The notes below the pieces were generated by a model. The model ran no database searches, had not been told where the DNA came from, and saw only the letters and a list, made by a program, of their open reading frames with translations. The position numbers were made by a program, and so were the translations under genes. This document shows positions 37,209 through 45,504 of a stretch of 64,000 bases of DNA, piece by piece. Location: NCBI GenBank assembly GCA_026982315.1, contig JALSHI010000014.1:22144-86143 (forward strand). The letters run 5' to 3'. Within the stretch, counting starts at the first letter, position 1. Every line of letters begins with the position of its first letter. This stretch comes from Lysobacterales bacterium (GTDB lineage: Bacteria > Pseudomonadota > Gammaproteobacteria > Xanthomonadales > Marinicellaceae).

Positions 37209-37445
37209 ATGAAAACGCCTGAAATTGTCCTGGATTCCACTCTGGTTTGTCCCCATTGCGGGCATGAAGAAACGGTACGCATGCCCACCGATGCCTGCCA
37301 ATGGTTCTATGAATGCACCCAGTGCCACCAGATTCTGCAACCGCTGGAAGGCGACTGCTGTGTGTTTTGCTCCTATGGCGACGTGCCTTGCCCACCCATC
37401 CAACTGCAGCAACAAGGCTCAGGAATGGGGTGCTGCCACGATTGA
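37209..37445 (+). CDS. GDCCVxC-type cysteine-rich small protein
   Basis: The 78-residue protein is rich in cysteine: CxxC at Cys14/Cys17, Cys30, Cys36/Cys39, the family core GDCCVFCSYG (Cys50, Cys51, Cys54), VPCPPIQ (Cys61), and CC at 75-76. This matches a family known as GDCCVxC-domain proteins, some of which carry selenocysteine in the core; here all are cysteine. Such genes occur near mercury or heavy-metal genes. The preceding MerR-type promoter supports metal control. The ATG at 37209 is preferred over a TTG two codons earlier. A metal-binding role is inferred. Confidence 0.82.
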   Translation: MKTPEIVLDSTLVCPHCGHEETVRMPTDACQWFYECTQCHQILQPLEGDCCVFCSYGDVPCPPIQLQQQGSGMGCCHD

Positions 37446-37512
37446 GCCGTCCCACCACTCGTCCACGCAAGAGACCTCCATTGGCAGGCGCCTGTTGCCC
37501 AGACCAACCTGA

Positions 37513-37653
37513 AAAAATCAGGTGCGCTTGATAACCACCGGTGCCACACCCACCACCCAGCGTATCAAGAAAGCCATTCTGGAAGCCGGCTTTATGCCAT
37601 TGGGGATTCAGGAAAACATGGAAAACAATCAGAGCGCGTCAACCATCCAATGA
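37513..37653 (+). pseudogene. Possible gene remnant with a helix-like tail
   Basis: After the stop at 37510-37512 an open frame of 46 codons (GTG at 37522) reads ITTGATPTTQRIKKAILEAGF and ends in a polar tail. The segment TTQRIKKAILEAGF resembles the last helix of heavy-metal-associated (HMA) domains, whose first half and CxxC motif are absent. It has no ribosome binding site. I treat it as a possible remnant of a metal-binding gene; a chance open frame is equally possible. Confidence 0.25.
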
Positions 37654-37698
37654 ACTACGCAGCACACCGCCCAAAAACACACAGGACGAGCAAAGTCC

Positions 37699-37735
37699 AA
37701 AAGCACACAAGCCGGCGTCATGCCGGCTTGTGTGC
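37699..37735 (-). terminator. Rho-independent terminator of the prolyl oligopeptidase gene
   Basis: A perfect 14-base inverted repeat (GCACACAAGCCGGC at 37703-37716 and its complement at 37722-37735) encloses a five-base loop. On the minus strand it is followed by TTTT, so it suits the end of the oligopeptidase message, whose stop is about 55 bases upstream. On the plus strand there is no T-run. Confidence 0.7.
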
Positions 37736-37790
37736 GAGAGCCTGTTGCATCCTGTAACGAGACCCTCTCCCCTTGATGCAAAAATCGCGG

Positions 37791-40019
37791 TCAGTCTTTC
37801 ATATGATGCCGCATAAAGGCAAAACGGTCAGCCACTTCATCAATCAACTTGTCCGTCGGCTTGCCTGCGCCATGGCCGGCTTTGGTATCGATACGAATTA
37901 ACACCGGTGCCTGACCTTTTTGCGCCCGTTGCAAGGCTGCTGCCAACTTGAAGCTGTGGGCCGGATACACCCGGTCGTCATGGTCGGCGGTGGTAATCAT
38001 AATGGCCGGATATTCCTTTTCAACCGCATTGTGCACCGGCGAATAAGCACGCAAGGCGGCAAATTCCTCGGGGTTTTGCGGCGAGCCGTAATCCGATTCC
38101 CAGGCCCAGCCAATGGTAAACTGGTTAAACCGCAGCATGTCATGCACACCCACTTCCGGCACCGATGCAGCAAACAGGTCCGGCCGCTGCATCACGGTTG
38201 CCGCAGCCAGCAACCCGCCATTGGAACGGCCATTGATGGCCAGTTTCTTCGGGTTGGTGTATTTGTTGTTAATCAGGTACTTAGCGGCGGCAATAAAGTC
38301 GTCAAAAACGTTTTGCTTGCGGGTTTTGGTGCCGGCCTCATGCCATGGCTTGCCAAACTCACCACCGCCGCGCAGGTTGGCCACAGCATAGACACCGCCG
38401 TTATCCATCCAGACGATATTGGCTGGGGAAAAACGCGGTGTAATGGGGATATTGAAGCCGCCATAACCGTATAGCAAGGTGGGGTTGTTTCCATCTTTTT
38501 TCAGTCCTTTTTTATAGCTGATAAACATGGGTACGCGCGTGCCGTCCTTGCTGGTATACCATACTTGCTCGGTGGTGTAGTCGTTCGGATTAAAGGCCAC
38601 CTTGGGCTGTTTCAGCAGCTCTGACTGATTACTCGCCACATCGTAACGATAGACGGTGGTAGGGGTATAAAAGTTGTTGAAGGTGTAAAAGGTTTCCGTA
38701 TCGCTTTGCTTGCCGCCGAAGCCGCTCACAGAACCAATGCCCGGCAATTTCACCTCACCCAGATCAGTGCCATCCAGATCAAATCGTTTGACTGTGCTGT
38801 AAGCATTATCCAGATAGGACACCAGCAGCTTGCCACCAATCATACTGGCGCTTCGCAGCGTGGCTTTGGGGTTATTCGGAACAATTTCCTTGTGTTCGTC
38901 GGGGGCGTTGGCATTGATGGTGATGATGCGGTAATTATCCGCGTTTTCATCGGTCACAAAATACAGGTCATCTCCCTGGTTGCCAATAAAAGTGTAACTG
39001 TTTTCGAATTCCGGCGTGATTGGCCGAAAAGGCTCATCACTGCCCAGGCGTTTTATCAACACCAGATTGCGTTCATCGGTGCCTTTCCAGACCGGCAGCA
39101 AAAGAAATCGACCATCCTCAGTGACAATGTTGCCAAAACCCCATTCCTTGTGATCGGGCCGCTGGTAAACCAGCTTGTCCTCAGACTGTTTGGTGCCCAG
39201 CTTGTGGAAATAGACTTTCTGGTTGTAATTAACCGCCTTGAGTTCGTTTTCGTCCTCGGGCGCATCGTAACGAGCATAAAAGAACCCGGACTCATCCGGC
39301 AACCAGGCCGGGGCGGAAAACTTGACCCAATGCAACTCATCATCGGTATCTTGACCTGTGGCCACATCCCGAACCTTCCAGGTTCGCCAGTCAGAACCAC
39401 CTTCAGAAATCCCGTAGGCCATGTAGCGCCCCTTGGGAGAAAAAACCACACCGGCCACCGAGGCGGTCTGATCGTCCGATAACTTGTTGGGGTCGATCAG
39501 TACCCGCCCGGGTTTTTTCAAGTCATCCGTTACATACAGCACGGACTGGTTCTGCAGGCCGTCATTTTTCCAGTAAGCGTATTGCTGGCCCACTTTTTCC
39601 GGCGCACTCACACGCTCATAGTTCCAAATCTTTTTCAGCTGCTTGCGGAACTGCTCCCGCTCCGGCACCTGTTTGAAATAGTCTTCAGTAAACGCCACCT
39701 GACGCTTGACCCAGTCACGGGTTTCCTCGCTGTCCAGGTTTTCCAGCCACCGGTAAGGGTCGGCCACCTTGACGCCATTGTAATCATCCACCACATCCAC
39801 ACGCCGGCTTTCCGGGTAAATCAGGTTTTTCATGCTGTGACCACTTTCAGGTTTGTGATTATTGGTCATCGGGGTTGTTGTAACGGATATTTTCCGGCTG
39901 GTATCGGACGCCTGTTTTGCATCCGGAGCGGCCGCGCCCGTGGCATTCTTGTCAGCACCGCCACAAGCCGTCAGCCCCAAAGCCAGGAACGTAACCAATC
40001 CACATGTGAGCTTATTCAT
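37791..40019 (-). CDS. Prolyl oligopeptidase, S9 family lipoprotein
   Basis: The enzyme cuts proline-containing peptides. The 742-residue product has a signal peptide with lipobox LTAC (Cys19), a polar linker, an N-terminal prolyl-oligopeptidase seven-bladed beta-propeller (about 70-480) and a C-terminal alpha/beta-hydrolase domain. Catalytic residues are Ser599 in GRSNGG, the Asp in DHDDRV near 681 and His716 in KAGHGAG. The family is usually cytosolic in other bacteria; here it is predicted on the periplasmic face of the envelope. It is followed by its own terminator. Confidence 0.94.
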   Translation of the reverse strand: MNKLTCGLVTFLALGLTACGGADKNATGAAAPDAKQASDTSRKISVTTTPMTNNHKPESGHSMKNLIYPESRRVDVVDDYNGVKVADPYRWLENLDSEETRDWVKRQVAFTEDYFKQVPEREQFRKQLKKIWNYERVSAPEKVGQQYAYWKNDGLQNQSVLYVTDDLKKPGRVLIDPNKLSDDQTASVAGVVFSPKGRYMAYGISEGGSDWRTWKVRDVATGQDTDDELHWVKFSAPAWLPDESGFFYARYDAPEDENELKAVNYNQKVYFHKLGTKQSEDKLVYQRPDHKEWGFGNIVTEDGRFLLLPVWKGTDERNLVLIKRLGSDEPFRPITPEFENSYTFIGNQGDDLYFVTDENADNYRIITINANAPDEHKEIVPNNPKATLRSASMIGGKLLVSYLDNAYSTVKRFDLDGTDLGEVKLPGIGSVSGFGGKQSDTETFYTFNNFYTPTTVYRYDVASNQSELLKQPKVAFNPNDYTTEQVWYTSKDGTRVPMFISYKKGLKKDGNNPTLLYGYGGFNIPITPRFSPANIVWMDNGGVYAVANLRGGGEFGKPWHEAGTKTRKQNVFDDFIAAAKYLINNKYTNPKKLAINGRSNGGLLAAATVMQRPDLFAASVPEVGVHDMLRFNQFTIGWAWESDYGSPQNPEEFAALRAYSPVHNAVEKEYPAIMITTADHDDRVYPAHSFKLAAALQRAQKGQAPVLIRIDTKAGHGAGKPTDKLIDEVADRFAFMRHHMKD

Positions 40020-40067
40020 AAAAAAACCTCCAAAAACGGGGGAAAGAGTGGTTCATCAGGCCGCACG

Positions 40068-40958
40068 TTAATGATGCGGCGTATCACAACGTGCTGCCAT
40101 TGCCGCATCTTCCACTTGCAAGGTGTAATGGTCAATACCAAAGCGCTTTTTCAGCACCGTTTGCAAGGCATCCCATATGGCTGGCCATTGGCTTAGGTCA
40201 TCAACCACCACATGCGCCGTCAAAGAGGCTTGCGAGGACGTCAACGACCACAAGTGCAAGTCATGGATGCCCTGGACGCCCGGCACAGCAGCCATGGCGT
40301 CTTTCACTTTTTCCGGAGACAGGTTCAGCGGCACGCCTTCCATTAGGGCATGGATGGCCTCCCGCAACAGACGAATGGTCGAATAGAGGATGAGCACGCT
40401 GATAAAAATGGACAAAATCGGGTCAATCTTCATCCAGCCGGTCAGGGAAATAACCACCCCGGAGATAATGGCCGCCACCGAACCCAGCAAATCCCCCATG
40501 ACATGCAACATGGCCCCGCGGGTATTGACGTTTTTTTCGCCACGGCTGAGTATCCAGGCCACCAACAGGTTGACCAGTAACCCGATGACCGCCACGGCCG
40601 TCACCATATGGCCCTGAACCGGTTCTGGCGACAACAACCGCAACACCGACTCCACCACAATATAGGCCACCAGCACCAGCATAATGACCGAATTCAGCAA
40701 AGCGGCCAGAAACTCCACCCGCCCAAGGCCGAAACTGTGCCGGCCAGTAGCGCCGCGATTGGCCAACCAGGCCGCCACAGCTGCAATCGCCAGTGCAAAG
40801 GAATCCGTTATCATGTGGCCGGCATCGCCCATTAACGCCAGCGAATTGGCCAGCCAACCAGCCACCGCCTCCACCAGGGCAAAAAATGTTGTCAGGCTCA
40901 GGGCCAGAAACAGGGTTTTGCCGGAACTACGCGGGTGATGATTGTGGTTAGCGCCCAT
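40068..40958 (-). CDS. Cation diffusion facilitator, Zn/Co/Cd exporter type
   Basis: The 296-residue protein has a His-rich N-terminus (NHNHH), six membrane segments, and a cytoplasmic C-terminal domain ending CDTPHH. Metal-site motifs are in TM2 (GDAGHMITDS, pattern HxxxD) and TM5 (HVMGDLLGS), as in CzcD/ZitB. It is in the same orientation as marC, nine bases upstream. Substrate is probably zinc and other divalent metals; selectivity cannot be read. Confidence 0.92.
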   Translation of the reverse strand: MGANHNHHPRSSGKTLFLALSLTTFFALVEAVAGWLANSLALMGDAGHMITDSFALAIAAVAAWLANRGATGRHSFGLGRVEFLAALLNSVIMLVLVAYIVVESVLRLLSPEPVQGHMVTAVAVIGLLVNLLVAWILSRGEKNVNTRGAMLHVMGDLLGSVAAIISGVVISLTGWMKIDPILSIFISVLILYSTIRLLREAIHALMEGVPLNLSPEKVKDAMAAVPGVQGIHDLHLWSLTSSQASLTAHVVVDDLSQWPAIWDALQTVLKKRFGIDHYTLQVEDAAMAARCDTPHH

Positions 40959-40966
40959 AACGAAAA

Positions 40967-41557
40967 CTACCCGGGTAAATGCGCCACAAATTTGGCCACA
41001 CCATCGAGAAACATTTGCACAGAAATGGCCACCAGCACCATACCCATTAACCGCTCAATGGCAATCATGCCGCGTTTACCCAGATATTTTTGCAAGGCGG
41101 TGGCGGAAAAAAGAATAATGGCCGAAGCCAACCAGGCGATAAACAAAGCAATGGCCCAGTCGGCCAAACGGTCAGGATACTGATTGGCCAACAGAATCAG
41201 TGTGGCCAGAATCGACGGCCCGGCCACCAGGGGTATGGCCAGCGGCACCAGAAAGGGCTCGCCTTCAATGTCCTCATTGCCATAGGACTTGGTGGCGGGA
41301 AAAATCATCCGCAAGGCAATAATAAACAGGATAATGGCGCCAGCCAGGTTAACTGCTTCCTGCTTCAGGTTCAGCAAGCTGAGAAACTTTTGCCCGAAGA
41401 ACAAAAACAGATACAAAATGGCCAAAGCCAAAAGCAGTTCACGGGCCAGCACCTTGTAGCGGCGCTGGCTTTTCTGCAAATAGGACAAAAATATGGGGAT
41501 ATTGCCCAATGGGTCCAGAATCAGAAACAGCAAAATGGTCGCCGAAATAATGTCCAT
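40967..41557 (-). CDS. MarC family integral membrane protein
   Basis: The 196-residue product has six membrane helices with the family blocks LILDPLGNIPIFLSYL, LNLKQEAVNLAGAIILF and LAIPLVAGPSILATLILLA. The function of MarC proteins is uncertain; the earlier link to antibiotic resistance is not supported. It lies between bamD and the CDF gene, same orientation, with gaps of eight or nine bases. Confidence 0.92.
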   Translation of the reverse strand: MDIISATILLFLILDPLGNIPIFLSYLQKSQRRYKVLARELLLALAILYLFLFFGQKFLSLLNLKQEAVNLAGAIILFIIALRMIFPATKSYGNEDIEGEPFLVPLAIPLVAGPSILATLILLANQYPDRLADWAIALFIAWLASAIILFSATALQKYLGKRGMIAIERLMGMVLVAISVQMFLDGVAKFVAHLPG

Positions 41558-41566
41558 TGCCGATGT

Positions 41567-42412
41567 TCAACCTTTATTACCAAAAGGCCAGACAATCGCC
41601 TTGAAAGTCATGGCCGGGTCGCGCAGTGTGAGTGTGAGCTTGCCCGTTTTCAGATAGGGGTGTTGCGGGTAGTTCAACGCCAAGACCTTGCGGGCATCTG
41701 CAGCCAGCTCCGGCTCATCCATGTGCCCGTACGCCTCTGCCAGAATGGCCAGCGCATCACCCACAGCCGGGGTGCCCTGAAAAGCCTCTATCACAAACTT
41801 GGCGCGATTGGCTGCCCCCACCCAGGCGCCACGGCGCAGGTAATACCGGGCCACCCGGTTTTCTGCATTGGCCAACTGGTTTTTCAGATAGAGCATGCGC
41901 TGCCTGGCGTCGGCGGCATAAGGGCTGTCGGGATATTTTTCCAGAAAGTCCTTGAAAGCCAGAAAAGCCAGTTGCACATCTTCCTGGTTGCGATCCGCCG
42001 CTGGATCCGGGCTAATGCGCTGGAACAACCCCCGATTGCTGTCAAAGTACACCAGCCCCTTGAGGTAGTAGGCAAAATCCAGGTTCGGGTGGGCCGGATA
42101 GTTCCGTATGAACCGGTCCAGGGTCGAAATCGCCAAATCCTTGTTATAAGACTTGTAATAGGCAAAAGCCAAATCCAGCGCGGCCTGCTCGGCATATTTG
42201 CCGAAGGGATACTGTGAACGCAGGTTCTTCAGGGACAAAACAGCCTGATCCCACAACTTCAGATCCATGGCCCGGCTGGCCTGGCGGTACAGTTCCTCGG
42301 CGCTATAACGCGAACCGGTCAAACCGGCATCATCCTTTTTCTTGTCGCCCCGGCAACCGCCCAGGGACACCAGCAAAGCGGCTGCCAGCAACCATATTGT
42401 CAATTTTTTCAT
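41567..42412 (-). CDS. bamD: Outer membrane assembly lipoprotein BamD
   Basis: BamD is an essential TPR lipoprotein of the BAM complex that folds outer membrane proteins. The ATG at 42412 (281 residues) gives MKKLTIWLLAAALLVSLGGC with lipobox Cys20; the open frame upstream is not needed. Five TPR-like helical pairs follow, with the typical YPFGKYAEQAALDLAFAYYK and QLANAENRVARYYLRRGAW stretches. It is divergent from rluD across only 49 bases. Confidence 0.96.
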   Translation of the reverse strand: MKKLTIWLLAAALLVSLGGCRGDKKKDDAGLTGSRYSAEELYRQASRAMDLKLWDQAVLSLKNLRSQYPFGKYAEQAALDLAFAYYKSYNKDLAISTLDRFIRNYPAHPNLDFAYYLKGLVYFDSNRGLFQRISPDPAADRNQEDVQLAFLAFKDFLEKYPDSPYAADARQRMLYLKNQLANAENRVARYYLRRGAWVGAANRAKFVIEAFQGTPAVGDALAILAEAYGHMDEPELAADARKVLALNYPQHPYLKTGKLTLTLRDPAMTFKAIVWPFGNKG

Positions 42413-42461
42413 TGTCACCATCATCCCGTAAAACCTGCCCATAATACTGTAAAATCCAACC

Positions 42462-43505
42462 ATGAACCAGAATAAACCTGCGCAAATCCAACAAAGCCTG
42501 TCGGTTCCCGCCCATTGTCATGGACAACGCATAGACCAGTTTCTCAGCCAGCAGTTTCCTGAACACTCACGCAGCGCCATCCAGCAGTGGATTGAAAGCG
42601 GTCAGGTGCGGCTGAACGGGCACGCTGTCAAAGCCAAAACCCGGCTCAAAGGCTATGAAAACATTGATGTTTCTGTCACTTTTCCGGAACACAGCGAAGA
42701 CCAGCCCCAGGACATGAACCTGGATGTGGTTTTCGCCGACAGCGATTTGTTTGTTATCAACAAACCTGCCGGACTGGTGGTGCATCCGGCAGCAGGCAAC
42801 CCCGACCACACCCTGCTCAACGGCCTGCTCTATCTGGACCCGAATCAGCGCCTGCTGCCACGGGCGGGAATTGTACACCGCCTGGACAAGGACACCAGCG
42901 GACTGATGGTGGTGGCGCGAACGCCGGAAGCCTATAACTCACTGGTCAACCAGCTCAAGGAGCGCAGTGTCAAGCGCCAGTATCTGGCCATTGCCAAAGG
43001 CCGTATCCGCCAGCCTGGGCGTATTGACAAGCCCATTGGCCGTCACAAGACCCAGCGCACAAAAATGGCGGTGGTCACCGGCGGCAAGCCCGCTGTCACC
43101 CACTTTCGGCCCATCGAGCCCTTTCGCCATTACACCGCCTGCCAGGTGGATCTGGAAACCGGGCGCACGCACCAGATCCGCGTGCACTTCACCGACATGA
43201 ACCATCCGCTGGTGGGCGACCCGCTCTATGGCAACCCCAAGCGGATCGACCCGGCGGTGGATGATGCGCTCAAGGATATCATTCGCACCTTTCCCCGCCA
43301 GGCTTTACATGCAAAAAATCTGCGATTCGTTCACCCGTCTACGGGATCCCCGGTCAAGTTCTCAGCGCCACTGCCGGATGACATGGATGACCTGTTGTAC
43401 GACCTGCGAGAACTCGACGCCCTCTTGCCCGACGATGAGGCGACCATACACCGTCCCGGAGATTCAGACCGTGATGGCCAGTGGGATGTTTTTTATGAGG
43501 AATGA
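42462..43505 (+). CDS. rluD: 23S rRNA pseudouridine synthase RluD
   Basis: RluD makes pseudouridines 1911, 1915 and 1917 in helix 69 of 23S rRNA. The 347-residue product has an N-terminal S4 domain (about 15-75), then the catalytic block HRLDKDTSGLMVVART and the RTHQIRVHF segment. Divergent orientation from bamD is the common gammaproteobacterial arrangement. The next gene of the usual chain (yfiH) does not follow: a convergent operon does. Confidence 0.95.
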   Translation: MNQNKPAQIQQSLSVPAHCHGQRIDQFLSQQFPEHSRSAIQQWIESGQVRLNGHAVKAKTRLKGYENIDVSVTFPEHSEDQPQDMNLDVVFADSDLFVINKPAGLVVHPAAGNPDHTLLNGLLYLDPNQRLLPRAGIVHRLDKDTSGLMVVARTPEAYNSLVNQLKERSVKRQYLAIAKGRIRQPGRIDKPIGRHKTQRTKMAVVTGGKPAVTHFRPIEPFRHYTACQVDLETGRTHQIRVHFTDMNHPLVGDPLYGNPKRIDPAVDDALKDIIRTFPRQALHAKNLRFVHPSTGSPVKFSAPLPDDMDDLLYDLRELDALLPDDEATIHRPGDSDRDGQWDVFYEE

Positions 43506-43539
43506 GCCTTGCTGACCGCGCTTGCCGCCAATTGTTGCC

Positions 43540-44118
43540 TCACTCACCCAACGGCACTTGCAAGCCCAGGGTGAACTGACCATCGCCCCACCCGTCTTGC
43601 CCGGGTAACCCGGTGTCATTCAGATCCATACGCAAGCGCGCTTCGGCCCGCAAACGGACATTATCACCAAAGACATACCAGCTGCCGCCAATGGCTACAT
43701 TGAAAGCGGCATTGGTGCCACTGTCCTCCGGCGAGCGGTGGCGAATCATACCCACACCGAGTAAAAAATAAGGGTTCCACAAGGGTTCGTAATTCATTTG
43801 CAGCACGTTGACATTAACCCCTGTATGCCTGAGGCCATAGTCAATATCAAAGTCGTACTCATCCCGGAAATATTCCACTTCGACCGTCCAGCGGCCATTT
43901 ACCGGTTTGCCAATTCGAACATCTGTGACACTGGCGTCATTGGCCTGCAGGGAATCATCCGGCACCACGATGCCGGTATTGATATTCCAGTACCAGCGCG
44001 GGTCTTCCAGGTGATGTTCGGGGTTTTCCATCGGCATTGCCGGTACCGGCGTTTGCGCGCCAGCACCGGTGGACAAGGCCAGCAAAAGGCAAGGCGCTGA
44101 CCAGGCACGCCAGCTCAT
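43540..44118 (-). CDS. Exported outer-membrane beta-barrel-like protein
   Basis: The product (192 residues, ATG 44118, coupled to tag by ATGA) has a signal peptide ending near STGAGAQ and alternating beta-strand patterns (WYWNINTGIVVPDD, WTVEVEYFRDEYDFDIDYG, LLGVGMIRHRS, FNVAIGGSWYVFG, VRLRAEARLRMD) ending in GLQVPLG. It resembles the small OmpA-like or OmpW-like barrels by pattern but I do not recognise a specific family. It is the last gene of the operon starting at glmU. Confidence 0.7.
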   Translation of the reverse strand: MSWRAWSAPCLLLALSTGAGAQTPVPAMPMENPEHHLEDPRWYWNINTGIVVPDDSLQANDASVTDVRIGKPVNGRWTVEVEYFRDEYDFDIDYGLRHTGVNVNVLQMNYEPLWNPYFLLGVGMIRHRSPEDSGTNAAFNVAIGGSWYVFGDNVRLRAEARLRMDLNDTGLPGQDGWGDGQFTLGLQVPLGE

Positions 44119-44687
44119 GCGTGGTTGTCCGGATGGCAAAAACAATCCACCAGATGACCATTCACCAGCCCGGTGGCCTGCATCAGGGCGTACACAATGG
44201 TGGGGCCGACAAAGCTGAAACCGTGTTGCTTCAGGTCTGCGCTGATTTGTCGTGACAACGGCGTTTCTGTGGGGACCTCAGCCGCCGTGCGGTAGTGGTT
44301 AATCACAGGCTGGCCATCCACATAGCGCCATATCCACTGGTCAAAGCTGCCGTGTTTGTCCTGAATGCGGACAAAAGCCCGGGCATTATTGATGGCTGAA
44401 CGGATTTTCAGCCGATTGCGCACGATACCGGGGTTGGCCAGAAGCTCCCGCTCTTTGGCCGCATCAAACCCGGCGACGACTTCCGGATCAAACCCGGCGA
44501 AAGCCTGCCGGTAAGCCGGTCGTTTTTTCAGAATCGTCAGCCAACTCAGACCCGCCTGGGCGCCATCCAGCACAATGGCCTCAAACCAGCGATGGTCATC
44601 ATGTAACGGCCGGCCCCACTCGCTGTCATGATACGCCTGTTCCAAAGGACTTTGACAAGCCCAGGGGCAACGGTTCACGGTTTTCAT
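44115..44687 (-). CDS. tag: DNA-3-methyladenine glycosylase I
   Basis: Tag excises 3-methyladenine from alkylated DNA. The 190-residue protein has the family opening CPWACQSPLEQAYHDSEWG, the block HRWFEAIVLDGAQAGLSW, and the zinc-binding end with CFCH; it belongs to the helix-hairpin-helix glycosylases. Its start overlaps msrB (ATGA) and its stop overlaps the barrel gene. Confidence 0.95.
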   Translation of the reverse strand: MKTVNRCPWACQSPLEQAYHDSEWGRPLHDDHRWFEAIVLDGAQAGLSWLTILKKRPAYRQAFAGFDPEVVAGFDAAKERELLANPGIVRNRLKIRSAINNARAFVRIQDKHGSFDQWIWRYVDGQPVINHYRTAAEVPTETPLSRQISADLKQHGFSFVGPTIVYALMQATGLVNGHLVDCFCHPDNHA

Positions 44688-45097
44688 GAACGCGGCTGGC
44701 CCGATGCGGGTTCCTGGGTGGGTTCAAAATCCAGAGACAAGGAGTTGACACAATGGCGAATGCCGGTGACTGTGGGCCCGTCATTAAAAACATGGCCCAG
44801 ATGTGCCCCGCAGCGGGCGCAGAGGATCTCTGTGCGCCGCATGCCATGACTGTTGTCTTCCTGGGTCGCCACGGCGCCTGGCAGCGCGCGATCAAAACTG
44901 GGCCAACCGCAACCGGCGTCGAATTTGCTGTCCGCCTCAAATAATGGCTCACCACAGCTCACACACCGATAGGTGCCTGGCTGAAAATGGGCATTCCAGA
45001 CGCCGGAAAACGGCGCTTCTGTGCCTTTCTCCACCACCACATGATACTGCTGGGGAGACAGCTTTTGTTTCAGGGCTTGTTTGGTTTTTTCATCCAC
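44684..45097 (-). CDS. msrB: Peptide-methionine (R)-S-oxide reductase MsrB
   Basis: MsrB reduces methionine-R-sulfoxide in oxidised proteins. The 137-residue product has two zinc CxxC motifs (RCVSCG and LCARCG), GHVFNDGP and the catalytic Cys in GIRHCVNS. The start is GTG at 45097 with GGAG eight bases upstream. It overlaps tag by four bases. Together with DUF202 and tag it forms a stress-related tail to glmU-glmS. Confidence 0.95.
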   Translation of the reverse strand: MDEKTKQALKQKLSPQQYHVVVEKGTEAPFSGVWNAHFQPGTYRCVSCGEPLFEADSKFDAGCGWPSFDRALPGAVATQEDNSHGMRRTEILCARCGAHLGHVFNDGPTVTGIRHCVNSLSLDFEPTQEPASGQPRS

Positions 45098-45129
45098 TCG
45101 CTTTTCTCCACAGTCTCTCGCACTACACG

Positions 45130-45504
45130 CTAACGTAAGCCCAATAATATCCCAAACGCCAGTAACAGACCAAACACACCCACCGCCAGATTGATCGTCT
45201 GCACAGCCCGGGTTGAATAGCCCGGAGGCAGTTTGGTGCTGCGGTCAATGCTCGCCAGAATGGCGTGGTACTGGTAGATGGCGAAAAACGCCACTGCCGC
45301 CCCCAGACCGATAAAAAACACTCCCAGCCACAAAGAGTAGCGCAACGCATCGGCTTCCACAGGCAACCCGGAAATATCCAGGCCAAATTTTTCAATCACA
45401 AAGCCAAAAGCCATCAAGGCAGTGCTGGTTCGTGTCCAGGACAAAGCCGTGCGTTCACCGGCCAGCAAGACTTGTTCCAGACTGTAAAGGGTATTCCTGT
45501 TCAT
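45130..45504 (-). CDS. DUF202 family (YidH-like) membrane protein
   Basis: The 124-residue product has a short cytoplasmic N-terminus (LAGERTALSWTRTSTALMAFGFVIEKF) typical of DUF202 and three membrane segments. DUF202 proteins are of unknown biochemical role. The ATG overlaps the glmS stop (ATGA at 45501-45504), so it is translationally coupled to glmS, and msrB follows after 32 bases. Confidence 0.87.
   Translation of the reverse strand: MNRNTLYSLEQVLLAGERTALSWTRTSTALMAFGFVIEKFGLDISGLPVEADALRYSLWLGVFFIGLGAAVAFFAIYQYHAILASIDRSTKLPPGYSTRAVQTINLAVGVFGLLLAFGILLGLR

Larger units (their letters stand above)
37446..37790. other. 345-base gap after the GDCCVxC gene
   Basis: This is the only stretch above 300 bases without a clear gene. 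It contains a small open frame (37513-37653), a six-pair hairpin without a T-run at 37507-37523, and the strong terminator at 37699-37735. Otherwise I see no promoter or repeat. The content suggests degraded DNA next to a metal-response gene. Confidence 0.5.

Noticed and set aside
41090..42217. Plus-strand open frame of about 375 codons opposite marC and bamD
   Set aside because: Both opposite genes are certain and the predicted peptide has no plausible domain.
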